Source: Candidatus Eiseniibacteriota bacterium (GTDB taxonomy: Bacteria > Eisenbacteria > RBG-16-71-46 > SZUA-252). From it: a DNA stretch of 10,869 nucleotides. How positions within the stretch are numbered: position 1 is the first letter of the stretch; each line of letters opens with the position of its first letter. The notes under the pieces are model-generated. The model worked only from the letters and a program-made list of their open reading frames with translations, did not search any database and had not been told where the DNA came from. The stretch spans positions 1 to 10,869 of the forward strand of contig JAEHDN010000062.1 of assembly GCA_016880395.1 (NCBI GenBank), in the 5' to 3' direction. The translations under genes were made by a program, and so were the position numbers. Shown here piece after piece: positions 5,723-10,869 of the stretch.

Positions 5723-6777
5723 AGGCGATCCGGCTCACGCAGCCCGGCGCCACCGAGCTCCTGGACGTTCCGGTCCCGGAGCCTCACGACGACGAGGTTC
5801 TCGTCCGCGTGGCCGGCTGCGGCGTGTGTCACACCGACATCGGGTTCTGGAAGGACGGCGTTCCCACGAGGCACCCGCTCCCGCTCACGCTCGGGCACGA
5901 AGTGAGCGGGGTCGTGGCGGGAGCCGGGGAACTGTATCGCGACTGGATCGGGCGCGAGGTCATCGTCCCCTCGGTGATCCCGTGCGGGCGCTGCGATCTC
6001 TGCCGGGCCGGGCGCGGCAACGCGTGCCAGAGCCAGCTCATGCCCGGCAACGACATGGACGGTGGCTTCGCCGAGTACATCGCGGTGCCGGGACGCGGGC
6101 TCTGCCCGGTCGACGACCGCGGCCCCTACGGGCTGGCCGACCTGTCGGTGGTGGCCGATGCCGTCACGACGCCCTACCAGGCGGTCGTGCGGAGCGGGCT
6201 CAAACCCGGCGACCTCGCCATCGTCGTCGGCGCGGGAGGCGTCGGAGGCTACGCGATCCAGATCGCGGCGGCGCTCGGCGCGCGCGTGGTCGCGATCGAT
6301 GTCGACGAGGGCAGACTCCAGGCGATCACCGGCCATGGCGCCGCGTTGACGCTGAACTCCGCCGCGGTCGACTTCAAGACGCTCAAGAGGGAAGTCACGG
6401 GGCACGCGCACGCGTGGGAATGCCCCGCGAGCGGCTGGAAGATCTACGAGTGCTCCGGCCATCCCGCCGGTCAGCAGACCGCATTCGGGCTCCTCGGCTA
6501 CGCCGGCGTCCTGATGGTGGTCGGCTTCACGCTCGCGAAGATCGACGTGAGGCTGAGCAACCTGATGGCGTTCGACGCGACCGTGCAGGGGACCTGGGGA
6601 TGCCGGCCCGAGCTCTACCCGGAAGCGCTCCGGCTGGTGACGGAAGGCCGGGTCACCCTGAAGCCATTCATCGAGCGTCACGGTCTGGCGGAGGGAACGG
6701 ACGTTCTGTGCCGGGTCGCCAATCACGAGATGTCGAGGCGGGCCATTCTCACCCCGGACGGCGCGCCCGGGGCTTGA
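5719..6777 (+). CDS. had: 6-hydroxycyclohex-1-ene-1-carbonyl-CoA dehydrogenase
   Basis: 352 residues; ATG 5719 overlaps the regulator's stop as ATGA and has GGGAGG at 5708-5713. It is a zinc-dependent medium-chain dehydrogenase: GCGVCHTD at 33-40 (Cys37, with Asp40, at the catalytic zinc site), GHE at 59-61, four structural-zinc cysteines at 89, 92, 95 and 103 (PCGRCDLCRAGRGNAC), and the Rossmann loop GAGGVGG at 171-177 with Asp194 at the end of the next strand, favouring NAD. Had oxidises 6-hydroxycyclohex-1-ene-1-carbonyl-CoA to the 6-oxo compound in the cytoplasm, with NAD+ as acceptor. The length is close to that of known Had proteins (about 360-370). Features such as YECSGHPAGQQTAF and the adjacent oah and dch genes favour Had over a general alcohol dehydrogenase. 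All metal ligands are intact. Confidence 0.88.
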   Translation: MKAIRLTQPGATELLDVPVPEPHDDEVLVRVAGCGVCHTDIGFWKDGVPTRHPLPLTLGHEVSGVVAGAGELYRDWIGREVIVPSVIPCGRCDLCRAGRGNACQSQLMPGNDMDGGFAEYIAVPGRGLCPVDDRGPYGLADLSVVADAVTTPYQAVVRSGLKPGDLAIVVGAGGVGGYAIQIAAALGARVVAIDVDEGRLQAITGHGAALTLNSAAVDFKTLKREVTGHAHAWECPASGWKIYECSGHPAGQQTAFGLLGYAGVLMVVGFTLAKIDVRLSNLMAFDATVQGTWGCRPELYPEALRLVTEGRVTLKPFIERHGLAEGTDVLCRVANHEMSRRAILTPDGAPGA

Positions 6778-6801
6778 CGCCATGATGCGCGTCCGCGCGC
6801 G

Positions 6802-6807
6802 AGGAGG
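6802..6807 (+). promoter_or_regulatory. Ribosome binding site fixing the GTG start of oah
   Basis: AGGAGG stands six bases before GTG 6814 and is the only good ribosome site in the 36-base gap after had. It follows directly after a small inverted repeat, GCGCG-TCCG-CGCGC (6787-6800). Confidence 0.75.
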
Positions 6808-6813
6808 AACCAG

Positions 6814-7914
6814 GTGAAGAATCACGCACTGATCCCGGACTACACCTTCGAGCACATACGCTACGAGCTCCGCCCGGCCATCGACTCCGAAGGCAAGGCC
6901 GTCGCCGGGCTCTTCAACGCCTGGATCGTTCTCGACAACCCGTCGCAGCACAACAGCTACACGACCGACATGGCGCGCGAGATCGGGATCGCGCTCCGCC
7001 AGGCGAGCATGGACCGCCGGATCGTCGCATGCGTGCTCACCGGCACCGGTCATCAGTCCTTCTGCACCGGCGGCAACACCAAGGAGTACGCCGAGTACTA
7101 CGCGGGGAATCCGCAGGAATACAAGCAGTACATGCGGGTCTTCAACGACATGATCGACGGCATCCTCCGCTGCGACAAGCCTGTGATCAATCGGGTCAAC
7201 GGCATGCGGATCGCGGGAGGCCAGGAGATCGGGATGGCGTGCGACTTCAGCATCGCGATCGACACCGCGCGATTCGGGCAGGCCGGCCCGAAGCATGGCT
7301 CCGCTCCGGACGGAGGCTCCACCGACTTCCTCCCGCTCTACGTCGGTTTCGCCCACGCCATGGAGAGTGCGGTCCTCTGCGAGATCTGGAGCGCGCACAG
7401 GGCGCTGCTCCTGGGCCTCGTGAACGAGATCGTTCCCGTGCTGCGGCTCGACGGTCAGTGGATTTCGAATCCGCTCGTGGTGACGGACCGCTACATGGAC
7501 GAGTTCGGGCGCATCGTGTTCGGGAGCTTCCGCACCGGACCCGAGCTGGAGGAGGCGAAGCGGATCCTCGCGCGGGCGACGCCGGATCTCTCTCGCCTGG
7601 ACGCGGCCATCGAGGCGCTCTGTACGAAGCTCCTGCTCCTCATGCCAGACTGCGTCAGCAAGACCGTCAACGGTCTCAGGAAGCACAAGCAGCGTCATTG
7701 GGACCTCAACAGCGTCACGAACCGCGAGTGGCTCTCGCTCAACATGATGACCGAGGCGCGCGCGGGGTTCCGGGCCTTCAACGAGGGTCCCCGGGATCAC
7801 CGCGAGGTCGACTTCATCCGCTTGCGGCAGATGCTGGCCGAAGGGCACCCTTGGGACGACGAGCTCGTACGCGCGATCTCGCCCCAGTACCAGACCCAGG
7901 GCGCGGCGCGCTGA
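6814..7914 (+). CDS. oah: 6-oxocyclohex-1-ene-1-carbonyl-CoA hydrolase (ring-opening)
   Basis: 366 residues from GTG 6814. Oah is a crotonase-fold hydrolase that adds water to 6-oxocyclohex-1-ene-1-carbonyl-CoA and then cleaves the C-C bond hydrolytically, giving 3-hydroxypimelyl-CoA; this is the ring-opening step. Visible features are the long N-terminal part with ALIPDYTFEHIRYELRP (5-21), the first oxyanion segment SFCTGGNTKEY (82-92), the second, MRIAGGQEIGMACD (131-144), and the family signature KHGSAPDGGSTDFLP (160-174), which replaces the usual crotonase GxPE block. The C-terminal helical region (about 245-366) includes KTVNGLRKHKQRHW and RAFNEGPRD. Length is close to that of known Oah proteins (about 375). 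It lies between had and a short-chain dehydrogenase. The signature is distinctive and the call is secure. Confidence 0.93.
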   Translation: MKNHALIPDYTFEHIRYELRPAIDSEGKAVAGLFNAWIVLDNPSQHNSYTTDMAREIGIALRQASMDRRIVACVLTGTGHQSFCTGGNTKEYAEYYAGNPQEYKQYMRVFNDMIDGILRCDKPVINRVNGMRIAGGQEIGMACDFSIAIDTARFGQAGPKHGSAPDGGSTDFLPLYVGFAHAMESAVLCEIWSAHRALLLGLVNEIVPVLRLDGQWISNPLVVTDRYMDEFGRIVFGSFRTGPELEEAKRILARATPDLSRLDAAIEALCTKLLLLMPDCVSKTVNGLRKHKQRHWDLNSVTNREWLSLNMMTEARAGFRAFNEGPRDHREVDFIRLRQMLAEGHPWDDELVRAISPQYQTQGAAR

Positions 7915-7932
7915 GGCGGGAGCGAACCGACG

Positions 7933-8682
7933 ATGGACCTCGGTCTCCGCGGCAAGAAAGCCATCGTGACCGGCGGCGCGTCCGGCATCGGCGCGGCGAT
8001 CGTACTCGAGCTGGCGCGCGAGGGATGCGACGTCGCGGTCGTGGACCGGCGGCCCGAGGACGACGCGCGCGAGTTGATGGACGCGCTCGAGGCCGTGGGC
8101 ACACGCTCGCGCTACGTGCAGGCCGACGTGCGCGATGCCGAGCTGGCCGACCGATCCGTGGCGGCCATCGTCGAGGCCTTCGGCGGGCTCGACATCCTCG
8201 TCTACTGCGCCGGCGTCCGCCAGGATGCGATGTCCTGGAAGATGACGGCGGCGCAGTGGGACGAGGTGATGGCGGTGAACCTCACGGGCTGCTTCCACTG
8301 GAACCGGGCAGCCGCTGCCGTGCTCCGAGGACGGCGCAGCGGGCGGATCGTGAACATTTCCTCGATCAACGGTCTTCGCGGCAAGCTCGGCCAGGCCAAC
8401 TACGCCGCGTCCAAGGCCGGCGTGATCGGTCTCAGCAAGACGCTTGCGCGGGAGCTCGGTCCGTCCGGCGTCACCGTCAACGTGGTGGCGCCGGGGATGG
8501 TCCGCACGTCGATGACCTCCGAGCTTCCGCGCGCCGTCGTCGACGCGGCGCTCCGCGAGACCCTGACCGAGCGCCTGGCCGAGCCCGAGGACTGTGCCGC
8601 GGCGGTTGCCTTTCTCTGCTCGGAGCGGGCCAGCCGCGTGACGGGGCATGTGCTCCAGGTGGACTCGGGACAGTACCTGTGA
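7933..8682 (+). CDS. Short-chain dehydrogenase/reductase, possible hydroxyacyl-CoA dehydrogenase
   Basis: 249 residues from ATG 7933, with GGGAG at 7918-7922. It is a classical SDR: cofactor loop TGGASGIG (13-20), Asp38 after the second strand (VVDRR), which favours NAD(H) over NADP(H), Asn116, catalytic Ser144, Tyr157 and Lys161 (NYAASKAG), and the APG turn at 186-188. The usual NNAG motif is changed to YCAG (91-94). The C-terminus is VDSGQYL rather than the common VDGG. The family covers FabG and many hydroxyacyl-CoA dehydrogenases, including BadH of Rhodopseudomonas palustris, which acts on 2-hydroxycyclohexane-carboxyl-CoA. Between oah and dch, the most economical role is oxidising 3-hydroxypimelyl-CoA to 3-oxopimelyl-CoA, the step after Oah. 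A second enzyme for the Had step, or a BadH-like role, remains possible. Fold certain, substrate inferred. Confidence 0.88.
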   Translation: MDLGLRGKKAIVTGGASGIGAAIVLELAREGCDVAVVDRRPEDDARELMDALEAVGTRSRYVQADVRDAELADRSVAAIVEAFGGLDILVYCAGVRQDAMSWKMTAAQWDEVMAVNLTGCFHWNRAAAAVLRGRRSGRIVNISSINGLRGKLGQANYAASKAGVIGLSKTLARELGPSGVTVNVVAPGMVRTSMTSELPRAVVDAALRETLTERLAEPEDCAAAVAFLCSERASRVTGHVLQVDSGQYL

Positions 8683-8688
8683 AGGAGG
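8682..8688 (+). promoter_or_regulatory. Ribosome binding site deciding the dch start
   Basis: AAGGAGG lies five bases before GTG 8694 and begins on the last base of the SDR stop codon. An in-frame GTG at 8679 overlaps that stop, but lies upstream of this site and has no ribosome site of its own, so 8694 is the better start. Confidence 0.75.
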
Positions 8689-8693
8689 CGCAC

Positions 8694-9458
8694 GTGGATT
8701 CGTGCATCAGGACCTCGGTCGAGGGTGGAGTCGCGACGATGACGATCGCCCGGCCGCCGGTGAACGTGCTCACGCTCGCGCTCCTGCGGGAGCTGGGCGG
8801 ATGCCTCGAGCGGCTCGCCCCCGTGGGCGACCTGCGCGCGGTCGTCCTCGCGGCCGAAGGGAAGCACTTCTCCGCCGGCGCCGACGTGGGCGAGCACCTC
8901 ACACCCTCGTACCGCGAGCTGATCCCCGCGTTCCTCCGCACGCTCGAAGCCGTCGCCTCGTTTCCGCTTCCGGTCATCGCGGCGGTGCGCGGGCGCTGCC
9001 TGGGCGGGGGATTCGAGCTCGTGCAGATGGCGGACCTGATCGTGGCCGGCGCGGGCGCTTCGTTCGGACAGCCGGAGATCCTGCTCGGCGTCACGGCTCC
9101 CGCCGCCTGCGCGATGCTGCCCCGTCTCACCCACCGCGGGACGGCCGCGGAGATCCTCTTCACGGGCGAGGCGATCGGCGCGGAGCGTGCGCTCGCGTGC
9201 GGTCTGGTCCAGCGGGTGGTCGCGGACGAGCGGGTCGAGGAGGAGGCGCTCTCGATCGCGCGCCGCTGCGCCGGGCTGAGCGCCGCCGCGCTCCGTATGA
9301 TGAAGCGGACGCTCCTGGCAACGGCGGGCCTGCCGCGGACGGAGGCGTTGCGCGCGGCCGGCGCGGTCTACATGGACGAGCTGATGCAGACCGCGGACGC
9401 CGGCGAGGGGTTGAGTGCGTTCGTCGAGGAGCGCACGCCTGTCTGGAGGCACCGGTGA
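8694..9458 (+). CDS. dch: Cyclohexa-1,5-diene-1-carbonyl-CoA hydratase
   Basis: 254 residues from GTG 8694. Dch adds water to cyclohexa-1,5-diene-1-carbonyl-CoA, the product of class I benzoyl-CoA reductase, giving 6-hydroxycyclohex-1-ene-1-carbonyl-CoA for Had. It is a crotonase-family protein: first oxyanion segment KHFSAGADVGEH (57-68), second RCLGGGFELV (101-110), and GQPEILLGV (125-133). The two glutamates matching the catalytic pair of enoyl-CoA hydratases, Glu108 and Glu128, are both present. It resembles the Thauera Dch pattern as I recall it: AEG-HFS-GA-V-EH, then P-AAC-LLPR after GQPEI-LGV, and YM-ELM--DA-EGL-AF-E-R near the end. These favour Dch over a general enoyl-CoA hydratase or BadK. 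Its stop overlaps the bcrC start by GTGA. Confidence 0.9.
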   Translation: MDSCIRTSVEGGVATMTIARPPVNVLTLALLRELGGCLERLAPVGDLRAVVLAAEGKHFSAGADVGEHLTPSYRELIPAFLRTLEAVASFPLPVIAAVRGRCLGGGFELVQMADLIVAGAGASFGQPEILLGVTAPAACAMLPRLTHRGTAAEILFTGEAIGAERALACGLVQRVVADERVEEEALSIARRCAGLSAAALRMMKRTLLATAGLPRTEALRAAGAVYMDELMQTADAGEGLSAFVEERTPVWRHR

Positions 9459-10627
9459 GCCCACCTCTCGACGTGTTCCCGGAGTGGCGGGGGCGGGACC
9501 TGGACGGGATCCTCGAGTCCTGCCTCGGGCTTCTCGAGGACATCCGGTTCCCGACCGTCGAACGCTGGCGCGCGTCGGGCGGGCGCGTGGTCGGGCACTT
9601 CCAGGTCTACTTTCCGGAGGAGATCGCGCACGCCGCGGGGATGTTCCCGCTCAAGATTCGCGGCGCGCCCATCGAGGCGCCGCAGGCGGACTCGCGCTTC
9701 GGCTCGTATCTCTGCTCGATCGTGAAGACCTCGCTCGAGCTGGCGTTGAGCCGAAGGGTCGGGTTGGACCTCTTCGTGACCCACCCGATCTGCGATGCGG
9801 CGCGAAACCTCGCGGGCGTGTGGGGGCGGAACGTGGACTACCCCTGCGAGATCCTCTACCTGCCCCAGAACGCGGCGTCGCCCCACGCCGCCACGTACCT
9901 CCGCGGCGAGTACGACCGGCTCCGGCGCACGCTGGAGGACATCGCCGGGCGGGGGATCTCGAACCTCGACCTCGCGCGGTCGATCGGAGTCTACAACGAG
10001 CGACGGTCGCTCCTCCGGGACCTCGAAGCCCTCAAGCGCGAGACGCCCTGGCTGGTCCAGGCGCACGAGGCCTACGCCCTGGTTGCGGTGGGCGGGCTCG
10101 TTCCGGTCGAGGAGCACAATGCGCTCCTCCATGCCGCGCTCCCGCTCCTTCGCGCGCGCGCCGCGCGGCCCCAGGACCGCATTCGAGTCGTCTTCGAAGG
10201 GGGCTTCTGCGAGCAACCTCCGCTCGATCTGATCCGCGCCATCGGCCGCTCCTGCTACATCGTGGACGACGATCTCATGATCGGCATGCGATGGATCCTG
10301 GGTGACGTCGCCGCTGGCCCGGATCCCCTCCTCGATCTCGCATCCGCCTACCTCGACCGCTCGAGCTACAGCCCGGTCCAGCACGACCCCCGAAAGCCCA
10401 AGGAAGAGATGCTGCTCCGGCGTGCCGACGCATCGGGCGCCCGGGCCGTTATCGTCGCGGCGGCCAAGATGTGCGAGCCGGGGCTGGAGGAGCAGGTGGC
10501 CTACGTCGCAGCGCTCGACGGCGCGCGCGTGCCGTACTTCGTGACCGAGTTCGAGGAGAACATGACCACGTTCGAGCAGCTCGAGATCCAGCTCGAGACG
10601 TTCGTCGAGAACCTGCTGTTCGACTGA
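9455..10627 (+). CDS. bcrC: Benzoyl-CoA reductase, subunit C (ring-reducing half)
   Basis: 390 residues from GTG 9455, which overlaps the dch stop (GTGA); translation is probably coupled, since no strong ribosome site is visible. BcrC pairs with BcrB to form the active-site half of ATP-dependent class I benzoyl-CoA reductase, which reduces benzoyl-CoA with ferredoxin electrons. The protein belongs to the 2-hydroxyacyl-CoA dehydratase/BcrBC superfamily. Visible blocks: YFPEEIAHAAGMFPLKIRG (52-70), SYLCSIVKTSLELALS (84-99), HPICDAARNLAGVW (110-123), PVEEHNALL (217-225), GFCEQPPLDLI (250-260) and CYIVDDDLMIG (267-277). Cys87, Cys113 and Cys252 occupy the conserved cysteine positions expected to hold an iron-sulfur cluster; Cys340 is a further candidate. 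Length matches known BcrC (about 385). The FCEQPP and YIVDDD motifs, plus dch upstream and BcrB downstream, exclude an ordinary hydroxyacyl-CoA dehydratase. Confidence 0.92.
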   Translation: MSPPLDVFPEWRGRDLDGILESCLGLLEDIRFPTVERWRASGGRVVGHFQVYFPEEIAHAAGMFPLKIRGAPIEAPQADSRFGSYLCSIVKTSLELALSRRVGLDLFVTHPICDAARNLAGVWGRNVDYPCEILYLPQNAASPHAATYLRGEYDRLRRTLEDIAGRGISNLDLARSIGVYNERRSLLRDLEALKRETPWLVQAHEAYALVAVGGLVPVEEHNALLHAALPLLRARAARPQDRIRVVFEGGFCEQPPLDLIRAIGRSCYIVDDDLMIGMRWILGDVAAGPDPLLDLASAYLDRSSYSPVQHDPRKPKEEMLLRRADASGARAVIVAAAKMCEPGLEEQVAYVAALDGARVPYFVTEFEENMTTFEQLEIQLETFVENLLFD

Positions 10628-10643
10628 GAAGGGAGAGCGCTGC

Positions 10644-10869
10644 GTGGATTCGCGTGAGGTGGACGCCGGCATCGTGGGACGTGGCAACCGGGAGGGGGCC
10701 CGGCTCTTCCGCGAGTGGTTCGAGGATCTCTCTCGGGCCGCCTCGGAGGAGCGGGGCGCCGCCTACGTGTTCGTCATGGGGAGCCTGGGCGAGCTGTTGC
10801 GCACGTTCGACCTGCCGCTGGTGTTTCCCGAGATCAACTCGCTCCAGACTGCGGTTCGACACGTGGCAC
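10644..10869 (+). CDS. bcrB: Benzoyl-CoA reductase, subunit B, N-terminal fragment
   Basis: A gene runs off the right edge: 75 codons are visible from GTG 10644, with GGGAG at 10631-10635 as ribosome site and 16 bases after the bcrC stop. The frame has no stop to base 10869. The segment YVFVMGSLGELLRTFDLP (41-58), followed by FPEINSLQTAVR (61-72), matches the N-terminal pattern of BcrB-type subunits (P-G-N-L-N-E-L...F-D...P-E-x-N-x-x-Q). The bcrC-bcrB order agrees with the bcrCBAD, badDEFG and bzdNOPQ operons. BcrB with BcrC carries the active site; the ATP-using activase subunits BcrA and BcrD are expected next. The residues before about position 40 are less conserved, so the exact start is less sure than the identity. 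Confidence 0.82.
   Translation, partial: MDSREVDAGIVGRGNREGARLFREWFEDLSRAASEERGAAYVFVMGSLGELLRTFDLPLVFPEINSLQTAVRHVA

Noticed and set aside
6787..6800. Inverted repeat GCGCG-TCCG-CGCGC after had, considered as a terminator
   Set aside because: The stem is only five pairs, no T-run follows, and it sits directly before the oah ribosome site within a tight operon. Such repeats are frequent in GC-rich DNA.
5689..8649. Very long open frame (986 codons) on the - strand, opposite had, oah and the SDR
   Set aside because: It is antisense to three well-identified genes, its product has no recognisable motif and is full of Arg, Asp and His as expected from the complement of GC-rich coding DNA. It is a codon-bias shadow.
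7029..8693. Upstream extension of the dch frame for over 550 codons
   Set aside because: The frame is merely open across oah and the SDR. The ribosome site AAGGAGG at 8682-8688 and the length of known Dch proteins fix the start at 8694.
8694..9458. General beta-oxidation enoyl-CoA hydratase or BadK instead of Dch
   Set aside because: The HFSAGADVGEH and C-terminal YMDELM...EGLSAF patterns and direct linkage to bcrC, oah and had fit Dch better. BadK belongs to the route lacking Had and Oah.

Overview
The window is GC-rich DNA with tightly packed bacterial genes and no RNA genes, insertion sequences or CRISPR arrays that I can see. The host looks Gram-negative. One protein reads as an outer-membrane beta-barrel, several carry signal peptides or lipoprotein signals, and there is a c-type haem protein. 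The right half encodes an oxygen-sensitive aromatic pathway, so the organism is probably an anaerobe or facultative anaerobe. The phylum cannot be fixed from this sequence alone.

Left block (1-3256, + strand): four tightly spaced genes for exported proteins. They are the C-terminal end of a DUF1111-type di-haem oxidoreductase, a porin-like beta-barrel, a small secreted protein with a repeated GLSWG motif, and a Ycf48-like seven-bladed propeller with six Asp-boxes. The first pair overlaps by ATGA and the other gaps are about 10 bases, so this is very likely one operon whose start lies upstream of the window.

Middle block (3253-4852, - strand): two probable lipoproteins of unknown function in tandem. 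They may be distant paralogues. The left one converges on the propeller gene so tightly that both stop codons share the tetranucleotide CTAG.

Divergent regulatory region (4853-5068): 216 bases between the lipoprotein pair and a TetR-family regulator. It holds a striking pair of related palindromes just upstream of the regulator's start.

Right block (5069 to the end, + strand): an operon for anaerobic benzoyl-CoA degradation by the class I (ATP-dependent) route. The order is TetR regulator, had, oah, a short-chain dehydrogenase, dch, bcrC and a truncated bcrB. BcrC and BcrB form the ring-reducing half of benzoyl-CoA reductase, with bcrA and bcrD expected just beyond the right edge. Benzoyl-CoA is reduced to the 1,5-dienoyl-CoA. 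Dch hydrates that product, Had oxidises the 6-hydroxy group, and Oah hydrates and opens the ring to give 3-hydroxypimelyl-CoA. The short-chain dehydrogenase may oxidise that product to enter beta-oxidation. The genes run in roughly the reverse of pathway order. The regulator overlaps had by ATGA, so it is probably co-transcribed with the pathway and controls itself through the palindromes.
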